Notes: generated from the sequence alone by a model not told the origin. A stretch of 64,000 bases of DNA from Sinohyriopsis cumingii (GCA_028554795.2 CM068825.1:95166951-95230950), one strand, 5' to 3'; shown: positions 11,957 through 26,900, counted from the first letter of the stretch. Translations and numbers: made by a program.

Positions 11957-14900
11957 GTAAAGCAATATTTTGAACTAATACTTTCTTGGCAATTTCTGTG
12001 CTTCTGTCCATCATTCCATGTATTAGTATATGGATTTATGATTGAAACATTTGAATATCTTGTATGTTGGAGCTGTCACTTGCTCATTGTGTCCATATTG
12101 ATACCTCATTCAGTCCTTGACACTTTAATAGTCCTAGAAAGGGAAGATACTGATTGGGTACCAATATTTTCTGCTTCAGATTTGTGTATTGAGACAATTT
12201 ATTGTAGGCGTCATTCACTCACTCTGACCAGAATCTAGTGTTCTTGTTTCTGCTGTTCTGCTCCATTTTTGCTTGCAAAAATAGCATGTCCAAAATAAGC
12301 TGATTTTAAGCTTGCAGAAATAGTGTGTCCAAAATAAGATAACATAGCTGTCACAATATCTTCTATCCATCAATGTTTTTGTTTGTTCATCTGCAGTTTA
12401 ATTGTCATCATAATATGGCTGACAATGCTTTTGGATGTGTTTTTGAATGGGATATGTTTGCTCTGCTTATTTGTGGGACAGACATTTGTTGAATGAGGCT
12501 TTATTTTGATTGAAACCAATGTCCAGCAAATTACTTTTTCCTCTTCTGCTTTGTTTAGCTTAAAACAAAATGCCAGAAAAGAAAGAATGAGAATGAAACA
12601 TGGTTGCCACAAGATTTTGATCTAACAAGCTTTTGGTCAGTTAATCTGGAGACATGGTTGCCACAAGATGATATGTGTGTCACTTTGAACCAAAAAGCTT
12701 CCTGTCAAATGGAGACATGGTTGCCACAAGATGATATTTGTGACACTTTGAATCAAGAAGCATTTTGTCAACTGGAGACATGGTAGCCACGAAATGATAT
12801 GTGTGACACTTTGAATCAAGAAGCTTCTTGTCAACATGAGACATGGATGCCACAAGATATATGTGTTACTTTGAACCAAGAAGCTTCCTGTTAACTGGAG
12901 ACATGGTTTCCACAAAAGATGTCATGTGTGTCACTTTGAACCAAGAAGCTTTCTATCGACTAGAGAAATGGTTTCCACAAGATATGTATGTCACTTTGAA
13001 CCAAAAAGTTTTCTGTCAGTTAATTGCTTTCTGGTGTTAATGTTTTGTTTCCAAGATTGCTCAGATTTGTTATTGTATCAGCAATTCATTATGAGATAAT
13101 GAAACAGTATAGAGATGATAGATTCTAAGTGGTGATTGAGTCAAAATAAATAAAATCCCATAATTTTGAAGAAAGATTCACATTTATTACAGGCAGACCT
13201 TTTTTCCATCTTAACATGCTATGACATTTGTCTGTTCTTCCATCTATCTATGCCAGTTCCCTATTTTATTTCTGCTTAATAACTTGAGTTCTCCAACACC
13301 CACCATTACCAAGCTTTGTAACTACCTTGGATTTGTGTATAACTATGGGATCAAATGACAAGGACATTTTGGCAGAAAGAAGGAAAATAGGTTCCATACC
13401 GTGGTATTAGTTACATATCACAGACCTGGCCGATACTTTGTGGATGCCTTGCATTTGGGGTAAGGAAAAAGAAACTATTAATTTTTAAGTTAAGGGTGAA
13501 GGTCAATGTGGCTGAAAGAAGAAAAAAATGTTTATGAACAAAAACTATACGTATGCATCACAGACCTGGAACAAACTTTTGTGGATGGCTTGTACAAAGA
13601 GTAAGGTGCATGCTTATTAATTTGGAGGTCAAAGGTCAGGGAAATTGGATGAAAAATTGTTTCTGCACACAAATTCTTGATCATATAGCTTCACCAGAAT
13701 TTGTATATGGCCTACACTACAGATGAAAAAGCAGCCTATTGACTTTGGTGTCAAAAGGTCAAAAAAAAAAGTTGAGCATACACCACTCCCTCGATAACTC
13801 GTGCCCTGATAACTTATGAACCCGCTTATATAATGTGGGGTCAGGCATGGATCGCATTTTTTAAAACCAGAAAATACCAAACATCTGATCCCTATTTGTT
13901 GAACTTGAAGAAAATCGTGATCAAAATTGGTAACGGAAACATTGATATATTGCTTGTTTTATCATTAAAAATGGTGGATAGGACTGCGAAATTGTCATCA
14001 ACATTAGAAAATATCAGCCTTAAAAAGAAGTCATAACATTTTTACATTTTCTTTCTTATAGTGTGGTCTATGTTTTTGGACCTCCGATGTGCGTGAGTTA
14101 TCGAGGGAGAGGTGTAGTAACTATAGTTCTAGATCATGTACTTTGATCAACATTTGTTGAGGGCTTGCATTTAAAGTACTTAAAAAGGCTATTGATTTGG
14201 GTGGTCAAATGTCAAGGTCATTGTGGCTCGAAGAAAAATGGATTTTGTAGAATATTGCTGTAGAGTAAGCTTTTTGACCAAACCTTCATGATGGCTTGCA
14301 TTGGGGGTGCTCAGCAGTTATTATGTACTTTTCAGAGAGTGACGTATGTAAGGTGAAGTTGTTTGCATTTGAAACATGCACAGTGAAGAGAATGCTACTT
14401 TAATGTAATGTGGCTTACATTTCTTTGGATATTGTACTTTTGGAAAATGTAAATGATCTAAGCACACTGCTAACTCAAATGACTGCTCCCTTGTGCTCAA
14501 AGAATCAGCCTGAATTTGTCTAAAGTACACTATCCATAGCAGCTATTAAAATAGGGGAAATGAATTTTGCCAGAATAGACAGTACCAGCATCTGAAAGTG
14601 CAATGAATGAATTACTAAATATATAAAATGTACAAAAGGTTATCGGTTCTTTTTTATACAATTTACCTCTGAAGTTCAGGAAGTGAAAATAACCAAATGG
14701 AGCTAGCACTTTTTTTTTGAAAGGTGCACATCTGGGTAAGGCCAAGCTGTATACTCTATAAAACATATTACACCTACCAATCAAACACCAAAATAAAGGG
14801 AATTAAAGGTTCTTTGAACTATGCCTAAGATATACAAGGTCTTTTTTAAATAGCCAGTATAACTAGTGATGAAAGCCAGGGAAATTATTTTCTTTAAAAT

Positions 14901-17900
14901 TCTAACCCTATGTAAAATACAAAACCATAGATTGCCACCATTAATAGTAACAAAGAAACCAATATATTTTAGGGTCATAAGGTCAATGGTCATGTTTTTT
15001 TGTAACTTTACTAAGAATAGAATGGTTTCTGAATAGTAATTTTAGTTCAAGTCTTAATACCTTGACCAAAGTCAGGGTCATTTAAACCTTTCATTAAATC
15101 CCAGAGTCATTGATGCTCTACTAATGCCTACAAAGAGAACTGTTCGAGATTAGGCAGGTGTATAATGTAATGTTTACAGTACTTTGGGGTTTTCCTCTTT
15201 TTAAGTTTTTTTTTCTTCACCATTTCTAAGCTTATTTATTCTTCTTTTCTTTATTTCTTCCTCATCTTTCTTGATTGCACTAGATTTCTTGTGCTATGCA
15301 CTCATACTAAGTCCAGTTAACAAATGATTCTTATTGATGAAGATATGGACTAAGGGGTGATTCTTGAAAACATCAGGAAGAAATTCCCTGGCCTACACTA
15401 GGCCACTATTAAATTTTAAATTGAGCTTTTTGCTTTTTAATTCTTTACAGCTAATAGGTTATATACCTTTTGTTCTCCATTTCCATTATCTTCTTATAAA
15501 CTCCTCTTTTAACATCAACCAGTATTAATGCTAAGGAAATTTATATTGAAAACAATGAATGTAAGCCTACTGATTCAGTTTTGCTGATTTATAATATCCA
15601 TGTACATACAGTATTTTCCCTGTAGAATGTCCAGAGAACCAGCATAAACAGAATATTTTCTCAAGTCATGGGTAGGGTCGTAATAGAGAGAAATATATCT
15701 TAAGTTAATTGGCTTTTAAGCAGATCTTGATATCTTAAATTGACACATGTGGTTCTTTCCGGGGTTTTCCCAGGTTCTTAATCCACCATTAATACTGGCT
15801 GCCATGTATAGCCTATGTTGTGCTGAAAAATGGTGTTAAACCCTACAACAACAACAACAACATCACATGTGTAAAATTTATTTCAATTGTTTCAGTTGGA
15901 GATTTTCATCAGGCACGAACACTACATTAAAATAAATGTGATCTGCTCTTCATTTCTATGCTGATGTAAGGAATACAGATTATTTCATTACTTTATTTTG
16001 CAGGTGGCTAACAGTGTCCTTTCAGAAGAGGCTGTGCTTGGGTTTGAGTATGGGATGAGTATTGACCACCCCAACACTCTAGTACTCTGGGAGGCCCAGT
16101 TTGGGGACTTCTTCAATGGAGCTCAGCCTATTATTGACACATATGTCTCTAGTGGTGAAAGTAGGCATATGAAATTAAGTCTAGTTTTCTGTAATTATAG
16201 GTTACTGCATTTGTAGGGGAAAATATGAACGAGTTTTTCGGATGGAATGCTACACATAATTGAGAGTGCAGTATTCCATCCGACAAAACGAGTTCATATT
16301 TTCCCATACAAATGCAGTAACCTTTTTATTATATGGTCATTTTTCTTATTCTACCTAAGGCTTAATTATATAAAGAAAATACACTACAGGAAACAAAGTA
16401 ACTGAATGTATGCCATATTCCAAACTTAATACACAAGCACAGATTCATCATTACACAACAACATTATTACTGCACACATTACTCCACCCAGATAAATTTG
16501 AACTTAGTCGTGCATTAGATATAACTTTCAAAAGAAATTGCCGTTTTAATCTACTTAAAAATGAAATTTGGAGGCATATTATAAATGAATGTGCATTGCA
16601 AAAACTTTTCTATTTGATCTGGAATGAATAGATTTTGGTATTTTGGTCAATTTTACGAAAAAAATTTATTATGGACTGGATTCATCGGTTCAAATTTTAC
16701 ATGAAATACATTGGATTGAAGCAGCGAGGGAGAAGCATTTTGACATTTGCAAGTGTCTTTTTGTTCTGTCATTGAAAATTTGAAATCATAATGTGGGAAA
16801 AATATGAAGTCTTTCAATTGCAATTATCAAAAAGATGCTATGGAATTTATTTTTTTCTTTCATTTTGAGTGCAATAAGGAGGATGTAATTGCACTTGTAA
16901 TATAGTCAGAATTACAGTACAATTTCGAAATGTGTAATCAAGCTTGAGAACCCATGACATGGCTCATGTAATTCAGATTTGCCGAACTAAGAAAGTGCAT
17001 TTTGAGGAAATTATATTTTTGGCCATGCTTATTACCAACTAAAGGAGACAGTTTATACCTTGTCACTTGCATGTTATTTGTAGGTACCCAGCAATTTTAT
17101 GAAATCTGGTGTCTATCGCTCAACTAAAGCTGAAACATTGTATCAGAAAGTTAACACGGAATGTAGCAAAGCAGCTGGTATGTGGCAATCCACGAAACAA
17201 CTGTTTTAATTCATTCAGAAACAATTTAATCAACAAAATGTAAAGGGCCTACTACATGAGTCTACATGATTTGTTTACAGTAAAAAGTAGTTCCTTTATG
17301 GGTGTAATATGAACTTGCTTTGTGTATTAATTGATAATTAGCAATTAATTAGGTAAATTAATTGATTTATAAATTGGGTGGGAAACCTCTTTTGACAATT
17401 GCATTGATTGGTGCTTGGTTGTGTTTGCTGGTTGACTGAGCAAACATTTGTTAGCATTTGAAGAGATGATGTCTTTCAAAAAATAAATTAGCGTTAGTCA
17501 CAATCAGATGAACATGCACAAATAGAAACTGTTTGCATCTTCATTCATGTAAAGAAAGGTACAGTGATAAGACATTTTTTTTTCTTCAAAAATACAGCAA
17601 GTTATGAATCAAAAATTGTTTATATTTGGCACTAAAAGTTGTAATTCTTGAAATTGGTGAAATTATTGTAATTTTTCAGGAGGCACACCACGATTATGTT
17701 AAATCTGAATTTGTGTTATATCAGAATATGTTGTAGTGGTTTCACTGTAATCCATTTCAGTCAAACATCCATTTATAGGGAACAGTCCCAGGACACTTCT
17801 CAAGGGAGGGTTTCTGATTGAGCAAAATGTTGGGAAGGTTATGATCCCAATTAATTATGATCTTTCAGCTGTTGCATCAATACTATGAGTTTTATGAATA

Positions 17901-20900
17901 GATTACAGCAACATGCATTGTATCAATGGTAGTTTAACTCAACAGAGACACTTGAAATACTTCTTTCAAATTCAAGTTATCAATATTTATCATACGAAAA
18001 ATAATTACATACCTAGAGAAATATCAGTTAGCATCTTTGCTTTGGCATAAAAATGTCTCCATGAAGCTGTACAACCTTAAAAAAGCTGCTGACCTGGGGC
18101 AAGCATAATGCAGTCTGACATGATAGAAAAGGAAGAAAAATTGTTGACATTTACAGGCTTTCAGCTAATTAAAGGTCAGACTCCTAAAGATAGGTGATAG
18201 CTTGTTATAAACAAAACAAATTTGACTTGAAAATGATACCTAGAATGTTGAAAAGTTTATATCAAATGAAATCACTGTCTACTCTGGAAACCTCAGCTCA
18301 GGACCACCTACTAGATCCAGCATGAGCTTTGAAGTGGTATCCTAAAAAGACAGATATGTTGCATCGAGGGAGATCACACTTATTTTTACCTCTTAAACAG
18401 GAACTGGAAGATACATCAGCACAGACTTTTTCATCATGGATTAAATGGGTTATTCAGTCTGCATATCAAGAAATAACCCCAGCTCAAATGAATTTGTTAT
18501 GCATTTTGGTTGAGAAGGTTAGAGCATTTGCCACAAGCATGGCATTTGATCAGACTGTTCTCTAGATGACATTGGAGTCGACATTCTTGGGCTTTTATCT
18601 ATGAGATATTTCATCCCAAAGGGCTCAACTTCATCTGGTGGGACCTATATCCGTGGCACAACAGGTCACCTTTCCAGGTAGCTTGTCAGCTTCATAAGAT
18701 CTGGCTTCACAGCTTATGCTAGATTTGTGGGAGGGAAAATTTTCCCTTTTTGTAGCCACTTCCTGACAGATGGAATCTTCTCCAGTTGGATTATCAGAAA
18801 GCTGTCTCACATACCATAGGGGACCAGAGATGGCATCTCCTTGGTAAGGCTAGGTACCTTCTTCCACCTCTTACTTATTCTCTGAAGGTATTATGATTGG
18901 GTAACGTATTCAAAGAAGAAACAATTTTTTTATAGTAAAATAGGTATCTTTGCAAAACTTACTGAGTCGTAACATACACATAAACCATTGTAGCCACCAC
19001 AAAGTAACATCCATATAGAACGCATGCCTTCCACTTAAGTAGTTACAGAGATATTCATAAGATTTGGTGCCAGTCCCTGTAACAAGTGGAGATCACACTG
19101 CCTGACTGCCACCTAGGAGGGCAGATAACCTTATTTTTCACTTCTGTTTTGCAAAATTATTTACTACATGTATTTGGGATTTTTATGACAAATTTCTTAT
19201 TAGCAAATTGTAGCAAAAGACCACATGTATTAGACAAGTGATATTTTATAGCTTTGTTTGTAAGCCTGTATTGATTATTTCATTAGATTTTCATGTCATT
19301 ATAGCAATTTTTCACAACTTTTCTGTACTTTTTGACTTTGATCATTTTGATATGTTATGTTTTATAAACACAAATCTAAATGAGATTTTTATGTCCTTGT
19401 TTGTCTATACAGTGAGGGTTTATGCATTATGGGTGGGTGAGGAATGATTGCTTAGCATATAATTAAGATGTTTTGATTCTTCTTTGTGGGTAGGCTGCTT
19501 ACCAGACACCTCAGTATAAAGGCCACCTAACCTGTAAAAGACATTCCTGTGTCATTTCTCATGCATCTGTGAGCTTTTTAAACCTCTATATAAGCTACAC
19601 CTGTCTGTTAAAGACAAATTTAATTGCCCCTTTGTGTGTATTTTGTAGACCGGTTTCTCTGGATACTTGCCAGTAGCAAAATATAGTATCATTTTATCAT
19701 TACAAATGACTTTCAAAATATAATAATCACAAGTGAATATCCAGTCCTTTGCACTTTGTGAATTATTAGAAATCTGTTTAAGGTAATTGAAACCCAACTT
19801 CAGTCAGGCTTGTTCCAATGACTTTAGAAATATCTTTGTTACATAATGACTTTCCCTTCCTGGAACAAAATGTTCCTTTTAGACCTTACATATCAGGGAC
19901 ATTCATCATCACATGAATGAAAAATTTCCTTTCACTCACTTTGATATAGTTTTCCTTTTCTTCTGTAACAGAATTACATTAATTGTCTTTATGGGGTGGG
20001 AGAGAGAGGTGCTTTTGCTTTACAAAAGTCCCATTTAGTTTACAAAACATTTTACAAAAAGTATACTTTAAGTAAAATGCCATAAATTTGACCTCTGTCA
20101 AAAAATGGGGACAAATGGCAAATTAACAGCAAGTGAAAAACCCTGTCAGTGTTCACTTCTCCCCATGAATGCAGATGAAATAGACAATAGGAAAGAATAC
20201 CTCTAAACCTGTAAATGTGGATATGACTGTCATTCAGCATATGTTTTGCTTGAAATTGCATAGATATAATAATTTATTTTATCCTATTTCAGGTGAGACC
20301 TCTAAAACAGTTCCTAATTAGTAGGGTTAAATAACTATTCCACTTTCTGTTACAGTGAAATGGCTTCTTCAGAGCGGACTAGTGATGTTGCTTCCTCATG
20401 GGATGGATGGTGCAGGTCCTGAACATTCCTCTTGCAGAATGGAGAGATTTCTACAAGTAATATGTTATATAGTGGATCTTAAATGAGTGCTCATGTCAAA
20501 TTTATGTAATAGGCTAAATAATTCCAATATTTTACAAATCGTTGTGAGAAAAACTTTGACATCAATCAAAAAGAATGGAAAACAATTGTAAAACACATAG
20601 TATCCCTGACTTAAAGCAAATGTTACATCATAAAGTGATATTTCACTAGTACAATTTTTCAAAATATAAAAATTTTATGAAAGAGTATAGTCGAATAATC
20701 AGATTTCTCAAGACCAATATCCAGATTTTCAAGAATAAAGTGATATTTTGTCAGTGGGTTTATTTTAACCTTTGTTTATCAACTGGGAGTATACATTTCA
20801 GAGAGACGGGGTGTAAGTTTATATAAACAAAGAGTCTAGATGATTTACATATGGCTATTGGAGTTATACTTTATTATTATTATTATTATTATTATTATAG

Positions 20901-23900
20901 ATGGCATTTATAACTATTTTAAAAGTACCTTTATAATGACTCAAAACATCTCATTAAATGTGAGTAATTAGAACTTAAAATTATGCATGAACATAAATTT
21001 GAAAACAAATTAATAATCGCTTTGTATATTGTAGTGCTGTGATAGCAAAGAAGATAGAGTTGATGGTGATGATGTCAATATGCAAGTTGTCAATCCAACA
21101 ACACCTGCGCAGTATTTTCATCTTTTACGTAGGCAGGTAGGTCGACTCGTGTCTCTTCATGTGAAAAGATGAATTGCTGCATTATCTTAATGATCAGCAT
21201 AGACCCAGATGTGATGCAGATCAGGGTATTTCTATATTAATGGCATTGACCCAGATGTGCTGTCATATGATGCAGTGGAAATAGGGGTCTTTCCTCTTCA
21301 TTCTGCTTGATATCATGCAAGTAGCTTAGACCCAAATGCATTGCAATGTGATGCAGTGGAAAATCAGGGCCTTTTCTGTTCATTCTGCTTGTGATTTCAT
21401 GTAAACAGCATAGACCCAGATTTATTATAGTATGACATGCAGGAAAATCAGGGTCTTCATCATTCTGCTTAATATTGTGCAAATAGTATAGACCCAAATG
21501 TGTTGCTATGTGATGCGGTGGAAATTCAGGGTCTTAGCTCATCATTCTGCTTGGTGCAGATATTATACACCCAGATGTGTTGTCACATGATGTAGTAAAA
21601 AAAACCAGGGTCTTTGCTGTTCATTCTACTTGCAGTTTCATGCAGATGCATAGGGTCAGATATGCCATCAAACAATGTGCAAGAAAGTCTTTGTTTTTCA
21701 TTCTACACGAGATTTCATGCAAAAAGCACAGGTCTAGATCTGCTGTCATATGATGCAGTGGAAAATCAGGGTCTTTGCTGTTCATTCTACTTGTGATTTC
21801 AGGGGCCCCAAGTGGCCAAGAGGTCTAAAGTGCTTTCCGTTACTGATCACTGCCATCTCACCTCTGTTTGTATGGGTTCGAGTCTGGGTATGTGACAAAG
21901 CTTGCCAGTAACTTCTCGTGGGTTGGTGGTTTTTTCCAGGTTTTCCCGGGTTCTTCCTCCACCATTAATACTGGCTGCCATGTATAGCCTATCGTGTGGT
22001 GAAAAATGGCATTAAACCACACAACAACAACAAATACTTGCGATTTCTTGTATTGTAACCCAGATCTGCCAATACATTATGTACCAGCATATCTGATGTA
22101 GAGGTCATAAAACTCTGAGTTTCCATCATGAGCCATTCAGAAATAAGCTCTCAAAAATATCTATCTGTAATTGGTCAAAACAAAATCTCAGGCTGAAGAG
22201 CTTTATGATTTCCATACCTGGGTTTAAGCCATTTTCCATTTGTGTGTACAACATAGGCAAATGAATACGGTTTGTATTAATGTAATTAAAAATTAAATCT
22301 GACTTTTCCACATTGTCATGTGATATCACTTTCATGACACCTCCATAAATAATAAACAGAGATATATTAAATCATGCTACTTTGCTGCTGTTACATTTTT
22401 CTGGATTTTATAAATGTTTTCTCATTAATGCAGTTTTTCACGACTTATTCAGTGAGAGTGTGCATAATGTATAATTATACTGCTACATAGTATGTGAGTA
22501 AAATTTTTGCAACTTAAGTTTACACACTGAATTTGTGAAAATTATATGTTCATAATTATGTTTTTTTTGCAGTGTTTTGTTTTATGTTAAAGTTTTCCAC
22601 TTTAAAGTATTAATTACTTTGTGGTTCAAACTATAGAACTGGCTGAACATTTACTCTTGTGCAACACATTTCAATTTTTTAAAAAACGTTTTGCAGATTC
22701 AGAAATTTTTCTGTTGAAGTCATCAAATATGCAGTTGGAAACCATTATAACTCCATGCATTAAACAGCAATCCTTGCTAATTGCCAACATGACAAACACC
22801 ATACCCAAGATGTGGGGAAAATGCTGTTTCCAACACTGAATGCCTTTATAATAATGCCAGTTGATTTTTACAGTCATTCAAATCCATGTTTCCTCGTTCA
22901 GATTTTCAATGAGTACTTGCATTATATGTATACCCAACAATTTCACCTTCCACCGTCTGTGTGAAAAGAGATTTGACATAAAATCTTAAATCACTTCAAA
23001 TTCCCTGTCAGAATAGTTCAGAATTCTGTAAAAGGAATCATGTCAAGAAATTCCATAAGAGGATTTGCATCAAAAATACGTTTGTGCAAATTTAATTAAT
23101 AATACCATTAGTAATACCAATGATTCACAGCTCCCAATTGAGATGTAGAATTGAACATTATAATAAATACAAATGTTTGAGTTAAGAAAGAATTTGGAGT
23201 CCTGCAAAAGCTTTATAATTTACTGATTAATCTGAGCATAAATTGTCTTTTGTTTCTTAATCTCATCAAATGACAAGAAATGTAAGTTTACATTGTTTAA
23301 CTTATGATTGAATTCAATTGATATTAGCTTTTTAATTCTTTTTCTTCTTTAGCTTTTGCTTTTAGTGCTTTTTTATCTTTCTATTTCATTTTTTTGTATC
23401 ATTATGTCATAACACCTTATTTCACATTTCCAATTATAATATCATTTTTCACTGGACATATTTTGGCTTTATAGCTGGTATAGATTAAACATAATACACA
23501 AACCTTACTTTAGTAAAGTTTATGTCAATATAGAAACAGAATTTTGGACACTAAACATAATTGACTGAAACAGGTGAGTCCAGAAGTGCTATGATATATT
23601 ATTAGAGATGTAGAATAATTGTTTTATACTCCTCTTTTGTTTCTTCTGTAACATTGGCAATATATTTACACATTAACTAACATTATCAATTTGCTTTATT
23701 CATGTTACCAAACTTGTCTCAAACCTATCACTTCTATCACAGATGGTGAGAAACTTCAGAAAACCACTGATTGTGGTGGCTCCAAAGGTCCTTTTAAGAC
23801 TCCCAGCAGCTGTGTCAACCCTTGCAGAGATGGCCCCTGGGACGTATTTCCACCCTGTACTAGGTGACCCCTTGGCTCATAATGAAAAAGTCAAGCGAGT

Positions 23901-26900
23901 CATATTTGTCTCAGGCAAACACTACTATGCGCTGCAGAAAGAAAGAGAAAACCTGAAAGCAGACCATTTGGCATTTATAAGGCTGGAGGTGAGGATGATT
24001 TTAATGCTTTAATCACAGATGCAATATGAATCTTGTGTTGTAGAATCCAAGTATGGGTTATTGTAGCAGTTGACTTTCTGAATGCCACTAAAATATATTT
24101 GTATGGGTTTAATGTAGCAGTGGACTTTCTGAATGCCACTAAAATATATTTGTATGGGTTTAATGTAGCAGTTGACTTTCATAATGCCACTAAAATATAT
24201 TTGTATGGGTTTAACGTAGCAGTTGACTTTCAGAATGCCACTAAAATATATTTGTATGGTTTAATGTAGCAGTTGACTTTCAGAATGCCACTAAAATATA
24301 TTTGTATGGTTTAATGTAGCAGTTGACTTTCAGAATGCCACTAAAATATACTTGTATGGGTTTAATGTAGCAGTTGACTTTCAGAATGCCACTAAAATAT
24401 ATTTGTACGTGAAACCAGCATTTGGATCCAGAAATATCCTCAAAAATAATATTCATATTCATAGGGTAAAGAAATTTCTTTTGAAAATATTTGAAGAAAC
24501 AAAACTTGTATGATTTTACTGTTGTAAACTTTGATGTTTATTTTATCAGTTAACAAATTCACAGATGTGTTAAAAATTAGGACTAAACAGAGAGACAGAT
24601 ATATTTCTGGAATTTGAAAAAGACATTTTTTAAAATTCTTCTTTTATCAAGATTTACAAAGACTAAAAATCTGATTTTTTTTAAATCGACAAGTTTCGTT
24701 TAAATGTTCATCTGATTAGCCTTTAAAATATATTTGAAAGTAAATATTTTATAAAATTTACTTAATTTGAGTGAGAGATTTTCACAGATAAAGAGTTGTT
24801 CAGATGTCAAGTTAAAACAAACTTAGTTTTTTTCTCCAGTAGTGTGAAGTTGATTCATATGTTTTATTGTCGGCATGTTTCTGCTGCACTCAAATATAAT
24901 TTAAATATCAAGAATTTAAATGTAGTGCTTTTTCTTTTTGAGAGTAAATGACTTACAGATAGAATTAAATGATGTATATTATCAGAATGGTTATATATCT
25001 TTTATGATCCTTAGTAGAAAAATCATAGTTTTGGATGATTTTTTTTAAATGAGGAAGTTAGTTAATATCTATAATTCAACTAATATTTTGATGTTTGAGT
25101 TATTTCTAATCTTTATGTTTGAACTCTTGGTCATTCATTTGCATAGCAGTACCTTCCTTGTAATAACAGTCAACCTAATGACTGTAAGTCCTGGGACACT
25201 TTAAATCTTGGGATACCCTTAATTATTTTTCAAAAGTAATTCTTTTATGAGCTGTAAATGTTTGGACACAAAATTATTGCAATTTTTTCATATACTATAA
25301 GTCTTGGAGCACCAACATTTTTTTCTACCAATCAATCAGTGTATTTTTTCTATGGTAAAAGCATTTTTTTAAAAAAGGTAAATATGACCTCGTGGTTGTT
25401 AAGGGACTATCGTTATGAATTATTACATGGAAATGTTATAAATTAATATAATTTGTTTGAGAGTCAATAAATGTATTTAATTTTCCTCTGTTTCCTTTTT
25501 ATTTCTACCCAGTTCATATACATATAATTTAATCAATGACAAGAGTTGAGCATTAGCGGGTTGCTGTAAGCATTTACAACAGTAACCTGTCCCTTTTGTC
25601 TTCAGTTTATTATTGTTTGTTAATCGTTGTTGCTTTAGAATATTGTATCAGTGCACCAGTAATTATGTTTTTATTTTGCTTTGAAAGTAAATACATAACT
25701 CATTAAAAATGTGCTCCCAGTATGACAACAATGAACAACAATAGCATTTCGTTCAGTGCTCTCATTCAGTGAGCATGTTTGCATCATGGCATCACTGTAT
25801 TACATTGAAGAATTTAATGAGCATTGTTTACATCATGGCATCACCGTATTACATTGAAGAATTTAGTGAGCATGTTTACATCATGGCATCACTGTGTTAC
25901 ATTGAAGAATTTAGTGAGCATGTTTGCATCATGGCATCACTATTACGTTGAAGAATTTAGTGAGCATTGTTTACATCATGGCATCACCGTATTACATTGA
26001 AGAATTTAGTGAGCATGTTTACATCATGGCATCACTGTGTTACATTGAAGAATTTAGTGAGCATGTTTACATCATGGCATCACTATTACGTTGAAGAATT
26101 TAGTGAGCATTGTTTACATCATGGCATCACTGTATTACATTGAAGAATTTAGTGAGCATATTTACATCATGGCATCACTATTACATTGAAGAATTTAGTG
26201 ATCATGTTTGCATCATGGCATCACTGTATTACATTGAAGAATTTAGTGAGCATTGTTTACATCATGGCATCACTGTATTACATTGAAGAATTTAGTGAGC
26301 ATGTTTACATCATGGCATCACTTTTACATTGAAGAATTTAGTGAGCATGTTTACGTCATGGCATCACTGTATTACATTGAACAATTTAGTGAGCATGTTT
26401 ACATCATGGCATCACTATATTACATTGAATAATTTAGTGAGCATGTTTACATCATGGCATCACTATATTACATTGAAGAATTTAGTGAGCATGTTTACAT
26501 CATAGCATCACTGTGTTACATTGAAGAATTTAGTGAGCATGTTTACATCATAGCATCACTGTATTACTTTGAATAATTTAGTGAGCATGTTTACGTCATG
26601 GCATCACTGTATTACTTTGAAGAATTTAAAGAGCATTGTTTACATCATGGCATCACTGTATTACATTGAATAATTTAGTGAGCATGTTTACATCATGGCA
26701 TCACTATATTACATTGAAGAATTTAGTGAGCTTGTTTGCATCATTGCATCACTGTGTTACATTGAATAATTTAGTGAGCATGTTTACATCATGGCATCAC
26801 TGCATTACATTGAAGATCTTGTCTTACACTGAATGAAGTACATCCCTTAGATTTGAATTATAAGCACAATTGCGCTAAACGTAAATAATACCTTCAAAAT

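Noticed and set aside
11957-12238. Coding continuation of the 155-residue frame beyond the GQDVGRGTF exon
   Set aside because: The donor 'gtaaag' at 11957 joins in phase to exon b and matches the family; the continuation is hydrophobic intron translation.
12604-13040. Open frames on both strands with repeated peptide motifs ([15 protein letters not shown])
   Set aside because: All are translations of the 62-bp minisatellite and have no start, splice or family support.
23743-23745. ATG as start codon of a separate protein
   Set aside because: It directly follows a 'cacag' acceptor and is an internal methionine of DHKTD1 ([13 protein letters not shown]).
25760-26825. CRISPR-like array of repeated units
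   Set aside because: Units are contiguous 48-bp copies without unique spacers, in an animal gene intron; it is a minisatellite.
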